64,000 bases of DNA from Chromobotia macracanthus (taxonomy: Eukaryota > Chordata > Actinopteri > Cypriniformes > Botiidae): contig JAZGTH010000008.1 of assembly GCA_036877525.1 (NCBI GenBank), positions 2,694,001-2,758,000 of the forward strand. Direction: 5' to 3'. Made by a program: the position numbers and the translations under genes. The notes beneath the pieces were generated by a model that was not told the origin of the DNA, searched no databases, and was given only the letters and a program-made list of their open reading frames with translations. This document shows, in pieces, positions 1-14,785 of the stretch. How positions within the stretch are numbered: position 1 is the first letter of the stretch; each line of letters opens with the position of its first letter.

Positions 1-928
1 CTTACCAGTGTTCTTGTTGGACACCGTTTGGAGGTGTGAGTATTTAATGCATCAATCACCTTTAGTAACAAGATGCTAATAGTATATTTCCTTCTGTTTC
101 ACATGTTTGATTTTCTTTAAGGATACAGTGGATGCTTCTTGTCCACATGCATTTTGTTATAAATGTATGGCAAAGATTTCCTTTTTTATCTTTATTTGCC
201 AGTTGCATACATATAGGATAATGTACAATGAGCTCACCAGTTGACCAATGAGAATTAAATATTCCAGTGAGGGATCCATGATAATACTTTCAATTAAAAC
301 AATACAGAATCTAATTTATCAAGATAAGTACAATTACATTTAAAATAATTTATAAACCTCTGAAAGTAAGAATATTTCTAAATTATTTGAAATTGGATTA
401 TTTTCAACAGGTTTCTGCTGAGGTGTGAATATGGGTATATTTCTCACCTAGTTTGCTAGTTTGAGGAGTCTTGCACAGTGGGAGAGGAAACCTCACACTT
501 CTGCAGCTGAATGACCTGCAGGGGGTCAAAGGTCAGGAGGTCCACTAATGACGGTCAAATAAATGTCTGATAGTGTGCATGGGAAAGTTAATTGAGGGGC
601 CCCCAGAATTGACTGGCCTGCTGAGAAGAAAAAAATTGGTTTAGGAAACAAGCATAGAACTTTAACACTGTATTAGTTTAACAAACTTATTAACTGTTGT
701 TTGTATATAATAAAGACTGAAGAAATTCAGAACATGCAACTAATCCTACATTTATGACCGTATACTTTATATAACTATTTCTTATTACTGGTATTTGGAT
801 GATAAAACAAGTGAAAAGATCCAATAGTCTTACATTAAAGGAGGAACCTGAGGTATGTTAAAAGACCAGATAATAAAATCAAATAAAATAAAGTCAAATG
901 GGCAGTGAGTTTGTTTGATTTGGGCCTG

Positions 929-1000
929 TAAGCAACCAAACAAAACACCTTAGCAATCGCATAGCAATGCCTTGGTAACCATCCAGAACAAGCTAGCATT
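929..1000 (+). repeat. Dispersed TAGCAACC-type repeat, copy 1
   Basis: Degenerate run of the units 'AGCAACCA', 'ACACCTTAGCAATCGC', 'ATAGCAATGCC' and 'GGTAACCATCCAGAACA'. This is the loose roughly 10-20 bp periodic repeat that is abundant in cyprinid fish genomes. The window holds six similar tracts. The assignment rests on remembered consensus wording, not on a library search. Confidence 0.6.
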
Positions 1001-3912
1001 ATATATATAATGTTCTAATTAATTATTCACCATTGTATGCAAAAGGAAGTCAACTTAATTGTGTTTGGCTTTATTAAAAACTTTAATTGCCATTTTATTT
1101 GTGCAAAAACTGGGGTATATGGCATGTGCTTTTTGCGCAGAGAGAGCGTTATGGACAGAGGGTGTGTGGGCAGATGTGTGTCAGTATGTGCAGGGGCGTC
1201 AGTGGGTAGGTTGTATGTGTACAGTAAGGGTGTGAAATACATCCACTGATCTGCTTGTACGCTCATCTCCATAGCTGCGGTCTCCACGGTGACTCAACCA
1301 ACCAGTGTGACACACTCACACAATGCCACCAGCATGCATGCTAACTGTGCACTCAAAACCTTCCATTCTGTATCTGCACGGGTGCAAGATGCTACAGATC
1401 TATTTCCCCTCCATCTCTCACTTTCAATCTCTTCTTGCCTCCCATTTCACAAAAATAAGACCAATAATATGCAAAAAATGTAATTGAAAATATACCCCAG
1501 TTGCTGTTGGATAGAAAAAAATTAGATTGTACCGCAAATTCCTGTAAATATATGAACTGTGATAGAGGGTCTGCATTCTGCACGTTCTGATTTTTCTTAT
1601 ATTGCTCAAGTAATTTTTGGTTAAGCACCTTGTTTTTCTTTGAAATGTACTGACTGAACATCAGAGGTGACCTTTTTACTTATCATCAAAGCTGACCTTT
1701 TATGCCCAGAAACTGGGAAGCCCATTTAAATGCAACATCTAATCTCAAGTGTAAATTTAAATGCATTGCTGAGATAGAATTTCACAACTTTCAAAAGACT
1801 GAGAGTCATTGAATTTTCAGTTTTACACATCAAAAAACCTGATGACAAATAATGTCCATTCAGGCCTGTACTCAAGAACAGCTCTTACTTAAATCTGTCT
1901 GCATTAGTCAGTAAAGGGAAATTCCATTAAATTCATAATTTAACAAACTGATCTTTACTTTGATATTACCAGTGTTATATATACATTGCACATTAGACCA
2001 TATCTTTTGTCTGTTGTGGCATGTACTGATAAATTTATTGTGGTTTCATATGAGAGATATTAATGCAGACCCAAGTCAAAGTTTGATTTTTACTCATTTC
2101 ATGTTGTTTTGTTCATTTGGTTGTGACATTTTTCCAAATTCAGGTGTGCATCAGTGAATTTGTTCCAGAAATGCAGTCTGGGGTGCAGTTCATGTAAATG
2201 TGGTAAATGTGGGGTTGCAATTGGTATAAAAGCAATCCAGCCTAAATTGTGGAAATGAATTACATACAACTTGTATTGTTTAATGCTTCTGGTCACACGT
2301 ATTACAGGGTAATGTATTTCTCAAAGCTGCTTGTCTGCGAGTTAATTACCCTTGGAGAGCAGCTCATCTCTCTTGCATCTGCTTCAGATGAACTTAAGGT
2401 AACTGCTTTCTGCTGGTACAATTGTGGTGATTAATTTAAAGAGACAAATACTTACAGTATTTGTAATACTGCAAGATACAGTAAATGTTGCACCTCTTTC
2501 TCTTGAGGTAATGCTAGGTTTAGACCCAAACATTCAACATTCAGTCCCAACTATAAGCAGACACCATTACAGGGTGAACATTTCATAGTGGGATCTTAGT
2601 GCAAGTGAAAATAAAAAATAGGCACCTGTTCACACAGGACAAACCCACTGACCTACTGCTCCATATCCACAGCTGTGCATCTGAAAACATGACAGTTGGC
2701 ATGTTTGTAGCACTTTACAGATTATACTGTAGTGTTTTATCACTGGTTGCTATGTCCTGTGAAAGGGGCTGAATATCAGCATTTATGGACCTATTCTGGA
2801 TCTATTGTCCTCGCTTTGCATGCTAACTGTTTTTTCTTTTGCTTATTCACACCACCTGAAAACTCATAATAGTTTAAGGTTAATGGAGAACATGCACCCC
2901 TCCTTTTTCTGCATCCGCTTCCCTCTATTTCTCTGTCTTTCCCTCCAAGACAAAGTTCAGGTTGCCTGCTGAGTTAAACATCTCATTTATGATCTACCAG
3001 GCTTTTGCTTTCAGAGTCACCCAGAGCAATATTTAGTGCTCAGAATGTGCACTTTCGTAGGATGTGATGGGGTTTCTGGTTATGTTTCATTTAAATATCA
3101 ACTCTGTCTCAGATGCTTCTCCTTAAAATTGCTGAGAATGTTTTAAAAACTGAAACAAAGGAAATAATTGGTGACATTTAATAAGGAAACTATGATTAAT
3201 GTGTAATAATGTTTATGTGTATAGCCACGATCACTTGTTTTCGGAGGTATATGATGATAGATGTTTGAGTTTCATTGAAATCTTTGAATTTTTATTGGGG
3301 CTTTGGTGTGTTGGCAAATGTGAGACATTGGTAAGATCATTTCTGCATTGCCAGAGAAGAAATATTGAAGACACATATTTACAGGTATTTTTCTTAGGAG
3401 AAACATTTGAGAACTAAAAGACGTAAGGATGGGCCTCCATTTGCTCTCCATTTATTCTCATTGTTGTCTCATCGAAGAGATCTCAGCTTATTTACCATTA
3501 TTAGACTGAATCGTAAAAAATCGTAAAAGTTACATTATTGCTAACAGAAGTTTTCTGTCCCTCACTGAAGTCTTTCCAGAAGCAGTTGGTGATGATTCAG
3601 TGTGGAAAAGAGCTGCGTGTGAAGACCAACACTTACTGTTGGGATTAATGAAGTTTATCTTTGTACTATCAACTTAATGATCACTGCAATGTGAGAATCG
3701 TTTCCATATTCATGCCATAATGAAGCCAAAACGGCTTCCTGTGAGCTATTAGCTCAGTTAAACATTGCATTTTGGAAACTAGCTAATTAATTATCTTTCC
3801 TCAAAATACATACACTTTGATTCTGATTGGCTGACAGATGTTTCAATGTGATTAATTATTTTCAAATAATGCACAGCTATGAAGTAATTCCATGTTTGTT
3901 GATCGCATTTAT

Positions 3913-3952
3913 ATTAAGTCATTTTGCAGATGCTTCCATCCAAAGCAACTTA
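3913..3952 (+). repeat. Teleost SINE/LINE 3' tail fragment
   Basis: Contains 'TTTTGCAGATGCTTCCATCC' followed by 'AAAGCAACTTA'. This closely follows the shared 3' tail of many fish SINE/LINE pairs (consensus like 'TTAGCAGACGCTTTTATCC' then 'AAAGCGACTTA'). No tRNA-like head is visible upstream, so it is a truncated or decayed copy. Confidence 0.55.
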
Positions 3953-5214
3953 GAGCTGACCAAATTGTTGACATTGTTGGTTGACTCATCTGACGTGAGC
4001 CAACCATACTCTAGTATTGCTATAGTATCACAAAAGTTAGAGCAAAAGTTTAAAAAAACTAAATAAATATAATTTTTTATGGATATGAGTTATAGTAACA
4101 CATCAATTTTCTAAATTATTTTATTTCAAGTAGTCCTACATCATGTTTCGTTACAATATCCTTTTTCTCTCATAAATAAAATAGGTCGTGTTTTGCGTTT
4201 CACATTGACTTTGATAAGCCTCTCATTTAAAAACATCAATATTCTTTTGTCATGTTACTGTCTTACTCATATTTGTGTTTGCTTTGAGGAGTACGAGTGG
4301 TCTCCCAGAGGTGAGTCATACTCAACAATTACTGCAGGCCAACAACACACCACACTCACACATGCAGTGATGACATCAGAGCTGGCCTGCTGACTTCATA
4401 AGCACAGGTCTCATGGGAGGTAGGTGTGTGTGTGTCAGGCTCAAGATGAAGTGAGAGGGTGGATATCGACCCACTCCCCCACCCAGGGGATTTGGGAATT
4501 CAGAGGTAGTGGAGGTCTGCTCTGGTGAGATCTGGGGGTTTCAAAAGTTGCACAGGTTCTAGGACAAATTGTTAATCTAATGTACATATAAATCCTGTTA
4601 CCACAAATCTCAGGGTGTAAACATGAGTATTGCAGAAGCCCTGATGCAACTAATTGGTGTTTAAATTCATGGTATTGGCAGTTATGCAAATTACAGCTGA
4701 GCACAATAATGACTGGGACCCTACAGACATACAGTTCTGTCATTTAGCTCCTTTGACTTGCCACACATGGTGGTAAATGAGCTTTAATCAGTGTGTTAAT
4801 GGTACAGCTGACTGGGCTGTGTTAACAGACTGGGTTTGGATTCTTGCTGTAACACTTTCTATAAAAAGAGAACAAAGGCTTGGAGTTGTTACCATAGCAA
4901 TAGCCCTCCTTGTGTTTTATTGATATTGTGCAGAGGAAACTGTTTCGTGAAAATTGTTGAGCAGATAACAGTGGCTGTTCACACACAGCTATGTGCACAG
5001 TATGCATTCACAGATATAAATATACACTTTTCATAGAGCACAATTTAATGCACATCCCTCTGGCTCACACTATGTTTTAACTCATAATTTGAAGTGTATC
5101 TGTTTCTCCAGTTTCTCGGCTAATGCGTAAACTAACATTTCGGTCCATTGACATGGTCAGCTGTATTGCTGTCGTAAAGATGCAGAACACGCTAGTGTGT
5201 ACAACTGTCACGTT

Positions 5215-5460
5215 TACAGTTCAGCCCACCGTGTGCGTAGCGTGTAAGAGTGACGCGCGATCATGGCTGAGGGGGATTGCCTGCTGAGTGGGCGAGAGAG
5301 AAGAGCGCGAAGAGAGAGCAGAAACACAGGCGCGCGCTGTGGCGGAACATTCTGCCGCGGTTACCATGACGCTGAAAGTGGGTGAATGCCGCCCTGTGGC
5401 GCGATACTGACCCCCAGATTGGTATTTGTTTGAGGTAAACGGCGGGATTCCAGAGGTCTA
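5215..5460 (+). promoter_or_regulatory. CpG-rich patch, candidate promoter / first exon
   Basis: This is the first clearly CpG-dense stretch in an AT-rich region, with runs such as GACGCGCGATC, GGCGCGCGCTGTGGCGG and CCGCGG. A 43-codon reading frame starts at 5263 in a good start context (gatcATGG) and ends at a TGA within the patch. A donor-like GAG|GTAAAC follows at about 5434. The patch could be a 5' exon of a plus-strand transcript whose other exons I cannot see, or an unmethylated regulatory element. The 43-residue product resembles nothing I know, so I do not call it a gene. Confidence 0.35.
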
Positions 5461-8400
5461 TGTGTGTGTCTGTTGTGGGTGCGAGGGTGGATGTTTTCAT
5501 GAACCACATGAGATCTTATTGTCAGCTGACATGTATCTGACACAGGATGGCTGTGTCCAAATACTCCGGACATGTCCTGAGAGACATGATGCAAGTGCAT
5601 CATGGCTGTGCAATTTTCACCTTTCAGTGCTTTATTAGCGTGGCATAGACTGTTGCGTTTGCAGCTTAGCTGGATACAATAAAAACATTACAGAAATAAT
5701 TATTATAACGTAAAATAGTGATAGTTCAAAGTTAACTGCCCGTATTTAATGAATATGAAAAAGTGCTGAATAACGTCAACTATGAAATCAACCAAAACAA
5801 ATGTATGAATTTATTTAAATAATTAGGAATAGGCTAATAAGGAAAGATAAAGATCTGTCAACAATAGTAATAATGATAAGATTTTATTGGACAAAAATTG
5901 GATGTCTGACAGAAACCCAAAACTCTAATCTTAGAGTCTCTCATAATATGGTAGACAAACACGTGCTGTAATATACAGTGTACAGCAGTCTTTGAGTCAA
6001 CTAGTTTTCAGAGTCCTACTTAAATTAAAGGTATTGTTTGGTTGATTTTGTTGAAGTGTGGTAAAAAAGGTGAATTTAGGTCAACTGGGGCATTAAAAGC
6101 TCACAGGGTTAAGGCCTACATCCAGAACTAAACTACAATGGCAATGGATTTCTCAAAATACGGATAAAACAGCACCATAGCTATATAGTGTAGATATTAG
6201 CGGCATTAACTATAGCATAGTGTATACCTACAGTGTAAACATTAGTTTTGCAATAAAGATGTTTATAGCTACACCTTTGCATTAGATGTTCATTGGCAGC
6301 CTACGTTGATCATTACTTAATGCTATTAAATCACCAAGGTGATTACTGATTATTCTGGGCTTCAATTGACCTTAACATAAACTGTTTGTACAGATAAACT
6401 GTACAGAAGTTTAACCAAATATCTTTACACCAAACTATAACATTCAGCTGCTTGCATCAGTGTCATTTATCACTGTGTAATATGAAAAGGTGTGTGATTG
6501 CATTAGTTGCTCAAGTTTTTGAGTCCAGTGCCAGTAATCTGATTATAGTGTTTGTTAGCATTGTGATTAGAAGAGCACCTTCATGTTTTAAATGATCAAT
6601 ACATGCTGCCCTAATGACACAGAAGAGAGTGTGTTATGTTTAGGAGAGAAAAACAGAGATCTGTAGGGGAGGGGTAGTGGAAGAGAGATATTTCGAGATT
6701 GTACTGGAAGTCATGTGGTACTGTATTTCCACTTGAGGACCCCCTACTTCCTGGTTTCTGCTGAAGCCCTGCCTCTGCCCTAATATGGTCATTGTTGAGA
6801 GTGGAACGCATGTTGCGTCACTACAGAAATTGTGCAGTTCTCACAAACCTCCACCCATTCAAACTCTTATTCACAGTGTTTTTATTCTCTGAGCCTTTGG
6901 CTGTCTTCCTATGGACTGTCTTATACAACTGCTTGTTCTTTTGTACTGCCAGTTCTGCCCTTTATATTACATTTTGAAAAGTGCTGTTGTTAGAAACATT
7001 CATGTTTATCTAATATAATAAGCACCCCAGCATTGATCTATTAATGATTGTCCAGGGAGGTACTTTATTAGGGTTCTAGGAAAACAATAACAAGAGAACA
7101 AGAACAATGATGTTTTTGTTCTCTTGCATATTGAGTAATATCTGACTGCATTAATATCAGGTTTTGTTACTCAATAGAAGTCACTGAGGTTGATCCTAAG
7201 GGGTTGGTGGATGTATTAAATATGGGATCCATATTTGCATGAATAATTCTTTCGGTATTAGGACCTTCAGAGTTGCAGAGGGGGAGATATATAGTGAATC
7301 AATGAATAAATGCAACAAATAAAAAGAGTTTTTTTTTTAAATGTCTCACACCTAGGAAAGTAAACATGCATCAGTTCTTTGAAATGCATAGATCTTTCAA
7401 TAAAAATTCAATTTTTTATTTATTAAATTTATTAATTCAATCTTTTGAAAATATTGTCATTGCAGTAGTAACACATTTAATGATCTTTATCCCAACAAAA
7501 ATTAGCAAATTAAAGAAAATGAGATAACTAACTCACGTCGATTAATTGATAATATGATTTCTGTAATCTTTCTGTGGTGTTTTCCACCAGCAGCTTAGTC
7601 TCTTAGGACATCAGTAACTCTAGAAAAGTTAACTCTAGTTATCTTAGTGTAGTGATCTTTATATTTACAGTACTGACTGTGTTAAATGACTCTGGACTTT
7701 CATTAAGTTATGTTACCAGTCAATCACAGTGATCCTGTGTAGCTGCTTTGCTGTTTTTGAGTAACCTGTTTGTAAAGCCTTACATACACTGTCCATCAGC
7801 TGTGCCTGCAGACTGAGTGGGCATGGGATGGTGTATGACTGTGCAGGACTTTTCCTCTGTTCTTAACTGTCTGTGTTTACCTTTGACATTGATGATTGGC
7901 CTTGACATTTCTACCACTGCCTGTGTCCTCAATATGACATCTATTAAAGAGACGTCTAGTTTGCATAAGTTTCTTTAGCATTTAGATCCTTTCACATACT
8001 TACGTCAACAACCCCCAGTGCATCGAACTCTATAGTGTCTAGCTATAGCATTGCCCAAAAACACTGCTATTGAAATTGACATTACATGCCAGTAAAGCTC
8101 CTTCAGTTATAACTTTGACTCCATTTGCTGCTGACCTTTCGAAGCACAGCCAATAATTAATGGGCAATTAGATGACGCATCTTTACGTGCACTAGTTTAT
8201 GCTTATGTGGTATTGTTCTGTCAGCAATCTAGTGTATACCCCTGCTATATTCTCCACATTTCATTATCTCATAGTTTTTTCATTAATTTCATTAATATAC
8301 TTTTTCAGTAGGATATATTTTTTAATGTTTAATAACACTACAAAGCTGTCTCAAGCATGAAGGCTTTTGTCTAACCCTAAACTGTCATGCCTACTAATCT

Positions 8401-9902
8401 ACTGAATCTACACAATTACAGAATAACAGAAGTTATGTATTTCATGTTAGCCTAGTTGCTTTGTGAAGTTGTGAGGCCTGCTGACATCTCCAGTTCTTGG
8501 AAATTTGCTGTCTTTCACCTCCCCCTCATCCACCTGCACTGAGCGTTTGGAGTCTGCCAAGAATCCAGGGCACTATGCCCGGGTCAACACTTTTCAATGT
8601 TACACCCATGGTGTGCCTAGATAGGTGCTGTACAGCTTATCTGTCCGCTTGAGCCCGTTTAACGGATTAGATGTTCTCATGCACCAGACCTAAGGTTGTT
8701 TTTGATATTTTGTAAAGGTTTACCTAAAACAGTCACAGCATGATATAACTGAAAACATTGTGTTTTTAAAAGAGTTTGCTTTCCTTTCCAGAGAATATAT
8801 CTAAAGGGATGGGGTTTGTGTGTACATAGTGCTGCACCAGCAGTGCAAATGCAAATGTCTCGCTAAAGGGAAAGATTTCTTCCTTAAAAGAAGCCACTAA
8901 AGTTTGTCCCAAAGGAATGATATTTGCATAAAAATGTGGGATAGGTTTTTGCATAGAAAATCAGTTTTTGGGGCCCCAATAGCTGTGCATAAAAAAATAA
9001 AACCCCACTAATGCAAATGAAATAACCATCAATTTGTGTTCAACTATGGGTGTATATATTCTTGTCCAAATCCAATACAATAATGCTGAAAATTCAGAAG
9101 AAAATGCAATTAAATTCAATCCAGTTGTGACCAATTTTTAGATTTCTTGGTGCATTGCATTATGTAGCATGCAATTATGTAATTGTCTGAGCAAATATTT
9201 CACCCCTACTTACACTTTTATATTCTCAAAGACTTTTAATTAGCGTGTTGCAAATTTCACCAGAATTTGTTGCCTTTTGGATTTATCCACATATTTGATG
9301 GACAATGGCAGAACATCCGTTAATCCGTTAAAGTTCATGCTGGGAATTGCATGTCCCAGCATGTTCTTCCAGCCTCTGTTCTCACACCTTTTCGCAAACA
9401 CATTTTCACACACCAAGTTTTTCCATTGGGAACCAAAGTTTTCCCTGAATCCCAGTATTCTTTTAATGGGCAGGAACATGTAGTTTCTGCCTGCAGGCAA
9501 AAGCTAGTCTTCAACCTGAGCTGTTTTCTCTCTCTGCCTGGCTTGCTTGACCCGTTTCTCCTGTTGAAATCCCGGAGGAACTGGTTCCTGTTCCTGAAAG
9601 CAGGTCTGACTGTAAAGAGCAGAGAATCCGTGTGTGCGTGAGAGAGAGAAAGCAGAAGAAAGCATCAATCTTCTGCTGTAACATAGAAAGTGCTGTGTCT
9701 GTTTAACTGAGCAGGTCTGTTTTGTGACACTACAATAAACAAAGCTGTTGTGAGTAATTATATAATGAATATTAATCCTTAGATATGCTTGGTATTCACA
9801 TATCTCCCTAGTACACAATGCCTCAGTGCGGATGTAGTTTCTGTAAATATTTAAGTTTCTGGTTTAATGGAATGATAGACAGTGGACATAGACTTTTACA
9901 TG

Positions 9903-9994
9903 TTCTGGTGTTCAGGGTTGCCAGGGTGTTGCTATGTGGTTGCTAAGGTGTTCTAAATGGTTTCAAGGATGTTTTAGGTGGTTTGGTACACCAC
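9903..9994 (-). repeat. Dispersed TAGCAACC-type repeat, copy 2
   Basis: Reads on the plus strand as GGTGTTGCTATGTGGTTGC, then TAAGGTGTTCTAAATGG, so it is the same family as copy 1 in the opposite orientation. Degenerate. Confidence 0.55.
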
Positions 9995-12900
9995 TAAGCA
10001 CACTAAGCATTGCATCATTAGAATGAAAAAAAGACGAGTACATGGCCTTTTTTTCACAGGAAGTACATAGGAGATTATTGCCCTTTGATTATCAACAACA
10101 GCTGAAACTAAACATTTGCAGACATTTTAATCTGAGTCTGTTTCCCTTTGATGAACACTTGAGAAACCAAAACTTAAAAGCAGCAAAAAAGTAAAAAACT
10201 GTTTTTTGTTGTCTTGTTGTTGTTCAATCTGCTGTTTTCTGAATTATTCTCTTTCATCTGTGTTTCCTGTTATAAGTAAAAGTGTTGCACTTGCAGGTGG
10301 TGGGAAATTTCACATTCACCGTCCTTTCACACCCCCACTTTTTGCCCCTCAGAAAACACTGCAGAGGAAAAACATCTGCTGCAGTCTGTGGGAAAACAAT
10401 TAAATAAACCTAAAGCTCAGGGCTGAACACAAACATACAGGCTAAGAGTTTCTGTTCGGTTTTTCCTAGGTTTCTGGGCAAAGAAGGCCAACTGTCAGTC
10501 ACTGTGGGTGTGAAGAGTGTGAGAGCTGAAATTATTCCCAAGGTCACATGACTCAAGCGTGAGAGTGTGCTGTTAGGAATGTGGCTTATGTCTGGGATGG
10601 CTTAGTGATTCCTCAAGCCCTGACTGCCTTTATTTGCTATTTTTAGTAGTCCTCATGACTGACCTTGGATCAGTGTTATTATTGTTCACAAAAATTAAAA
10701 TGAAAACATTCCTGTTAACTGAAAATGAAAACCACTAGGAAGCTCTGTACCTAGAAGAACACCTCAAATAACCTCTCTGTCTATAAAGCACTTTCAGCCA
10801 GATTCCATTTACCATCTCAAAACACCTGGGTAATGGTAGAAAATGTGACCATTGTTGCTGAAATCTGGCCACTTCTCACTTGTGTGTCTCTGTCATACTC
10901 ACTGTTTAGAAATAGAAAGGGATGATCAATTAAACTAATGCTGTTTCTCAGTGCTTCACTGTCCCATATTGCAATGCCCCAATGTTGACAGACAATCAGC
11001 TTGAGGCTCACCAAAATATAAACAAACCACGTAACACAAGCAAGTGTAAACATTCACTGATCTTTACTGTAGCTGCTAAAGACATAAGGAAGACAGCTCC
11101 AACATTATGATTATTCCAATAATCAAAGACAATGAGCATTGTCAAGATTCTTTCTCTGCGCTAATGTTCCTATGATCCAAAAATTCCATTCTACAATGGA
11201 AACATGGTGGCAGGGCAGGCAGTCTTTTTGATTAGGTACACAGAATGGAAATACAAAAAATAAACAGGAGCAAACAATATAGATATGAAAGCAGTTGTGG
11301 AGATGTGGGCAGCAGCCAGCTGGTGCCTAGATGTTTGATTGTTTGGTTGTCTTCCGCTTGCCTCTTGCAGTTTTGTTGACTGGCCTTCTGTTGCTCTCAT
11401 GCTTGCCAGACAGCATTCAAACCTGAAGACAGGTCAGGTAGCTTTTCAACAAGTTGCATACACTAATGTAAAACATGAAAGAGCAGTGAACTTCTGTCAT
11501 GTAGTGTTTACCTTTTATTTCTGCATTGAACTTCCATCAGGGCTCATTGGCTACTGTCAAGGCCATGAAAGACTGCCCACCAGCCACCAAAAAATGACAA
11601 ACTATTTGTTGTTCCCAGAGGCCATGAGGAGAGTTGGTAGGGCCATTACATCAAAAGTGAGTTGATGAGGCCTGTAATGTTCACCCACTAACCGACACAA
11701 GTGTGTAAACCAACTCACCTCATTTCTTGATTGTTTATGTAAATGAGACAAACATCAACGGGTATTTGATCTTCAGTGGCGCATGCTTCCATGTGTGAGG
11801 TTTGAAGTTTTTTCTAGTGTCTAGTGGAATGAGTATGTCTATGATCACCATTTTAGGTTAGTCTGACCAGCACTTCTGAGAGAAATGTACACCCTTGTCA
11901 GGTATCTGTGGAACTTATTAATGTAGGATTATTTACTTGTCACTTTACTCCTCAATGTGATGTGATTAATCTGCTCTCTTGTTGTATTTGCAGGGGAATT
12001 ACATGGGAATTTGTGACAATGCACCAGTCCTCATTCTCAGACAGATACTCAGGTTAGGAAGGTGCTTCTAGGATCAGGATAAACCTAATTGTGATCTTAG
12101 TCATAGTGTTGTTAAATCTCAGACATGACCCAAAAACAGTTCTAGAGGTCAGTGGCACATTAATTGCAAGCCACACTGCTAACAGCCAGATACTTAATTC
12201 GTTTGACTTCTGAGTTAAACTGGTATGAGTTAGTTCTCCTTTATCTGTAACCTAGTTTGCCCTTTCATGCAGAGGCCTATTCCACCTGTGTATGTTTGTC
12301 CTGGTTTGACCAACCCTTTTAGTCTGCTAGAAATGTAAATCTCATCACATTCAACCTTGCTTTCCAGCTATTAATAATCTCCACAGGAGCCTTGCTGCTC
12401 AACACAGACTAAGACTAAAATATCACCTCTCATCTCTCTTCATGGCTTTGATGTGGCAGAAATACCCTTAGGTGACTTTAGTCTAGAGAAGGACAGATTT
12501 TGTATTTGCCTAAATCTGATAAGGTTCTGATTGGGGCTGATCTAATTTCACCAACATATGCATCCATGTCAGCTGCCCATTTACACTTATTCAAAACCGA
12601 ACTTTAGCTTGTACCATTTTTATGACCTAATTTCCAATGGCTATAATGACAAATGCATGCCAGCTAGCATGCAACGACTCTCTCACAAGTTCTTGCAAGG
12701 TGCAATTTAAAATCACTTATAACTATGATCTGTACATAAAAATTAATACACCAGACAGATTTTCTCACCATTTCAGATATTCCATCCATATTTTACTTAT
12801 TATGACCTGAATTCCACCCTGTAGAATTTCCTGATCTTCTGCATTATGAGGTTAATAATATCTCCTCCCATAGTTGTTTGATGTGTGGTATACACTCTGA

Positions 12901-14785
12901 AATTAAAATGCCAATCCCTTTTTGGATTTCCTTTGGATGACACTCCACAAAGTAAGAGTTTGCCATGTGCATGCAGCCAAACCACAATGATTGTTTATTT
13001 TGCAGGAGTGACGATGTAGTCGTACACAGCTGATATATCATCCAGGTTGAGCTTCCAATGACAAAGCACTTCAGAGACCTTTATATATTATACGGTGAGC
13101 TCATCGACATTGTGTAAGTGAGCTGGAATATTGATGATGTTGCTGCACTGCTTTTGTTTATCGACTCTTCACCCACAGCTTACGCAGGCCATGTTTGTGT
13201 TTGATTTGTGATGTCTGTTGCAGAGGTAACATGCCGAGAGTCTGTTGTGTAAACACAGGTTTGAACATGATGTGCACAGAGCTCAGAGTTAACTGTCAAG
13301 GAGAATCTAGTGATCAGATCCTCATCCTAGCAATATGGCGATAATTTGGTGACTCACATTTTTTAGAAATCTAGTTTAAACCATAAAATTGCATAAAAAT
13401 ATTCATAAAGCACATTACTCATAGCCCATTGTATTTGCCAGTACATCTACAGTATACAGCTATTTACTATTTTTTACTAGTTTTACTATTTTACTAGTTA
13501 CAGAATCACTCATACACACATACTGTAGACTCATTTCATCACTGTCTTACCTTCTGCTCATCTGATCAGCACATCACTGTCCACCAATCACAGGTGATCT
13601 TTTGTTTGCCTGAGCTCATGCACTGAGTCATCAGTCACATGATTTTAAAGGAGCCCCTCATTTCTTTCTTACCCTCCCTTTCTTGCTTTTCCTTTGCTTT
13701 CGCTATTTCCAATAACACAGTGCCTGCTGTTCTGGGAAAGGGAGAGAGAAGCAGAGATTGAGTGTGTGTGTACTGCTATATGTGGTTTACAAGGACAAAT
13801 GTGTATAATGACGTGTATAACAATGTAAACATGGTTTATGAGGAAACTACCTGTGTTACATGTGTACCTGTGGCTTAAAAAAATTTAATAAAAAAATGTC
13901 AAGAATTTTCTGTGAGGGTTAGGTTTATGGGAAGTGGATAGAAAGTTTGATTAGCTCAGTATATCATTATATAATTATTAAAATCAGTATATCAAGTCAT
14001 TACACTTAAGGAGAGTCCCCATAAACCACATATGCATGTATGTGTGTGTGTGTGTAGGAGCGTCAATTCACCCTTTCTCCTTGATGATGTCAGACAACAT
14101 CTCGTGGTGCTGATGTCAATGCTGGAAAAATTGGGGCATGAGCCAACTGAGTCAAGTCTGAGGGTGTGTGTGGATCTCTGAAGTGACTTCATTGTCTTTT
14201 GTCTGTTTGTCTGGGCTGCTAAGTTTTATCATATGCTTGTTGTTTATTTTTGGTCGGTTGTTGCTCTGCACTTGATGAATAAAATCACAAATCAGGCCTA
14301 CTGGAGGGGCTTTCCAACACCAAACACAAAGACACTGCAGTAGCCTCACATGAGCTGCAGAGACAGTCAGCACTGTGACATCACATTTTATAGGCTCTGT
14401 TGGCATGAGGAGCTGACTCATGATGACCTCATGACGGCAAAGCACCTGACATGCCTGCTCCCTTCCTCCAAATGTTTGATCACTTAGCCTGAGGGTTTAT
14501 CACTTTTATGCTAATGTGATTTACATGAAAGAGGTTTGCACAACATGAGATTGCTTGCAAATTATATTGTAGCCTGAAGTTGTAAACTGATTTTCACAAA
14601 TCGCTGCTCACAATTTAAGACACATCTTGTTTGTTTTAAAGCCCCTGTTCTAATCCTTATGTAAACGTCCCACCATTATATCAAAATATGGATGTGAACA
14701 ATATGTCATGTCAGGCAGCAAACTTACAATTTTTGGCAGGCACATAATAATATCAAAAATAGGAGTGGTCTCTTCTGACTTGCCC

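Larger units (their letters stand above)
1..5180. other. AT-rich non-coding DNA, left edge
   Basis: No coding exon is recognised here on either strand. The open frames present are under 101 codons, have no family resemblance and lack convincing splice sites. The block holds one TAGCAACC-type repeat (929-1000), a GT-rich stretch near 1140-1230 and a degenerate SINE/LINE tail (3913-3952). It could be intergenic or intronic; the sequence alone does not say which. Confidence 0.6.

Noticed and set aside
1..40. Minus-strand donor-like ACTG|GTAAG at the window edge, suggesting an exon end
   Set aside because: No clear acceptor or conserved reading frame accompanies it, and the downstream side is outside the window.
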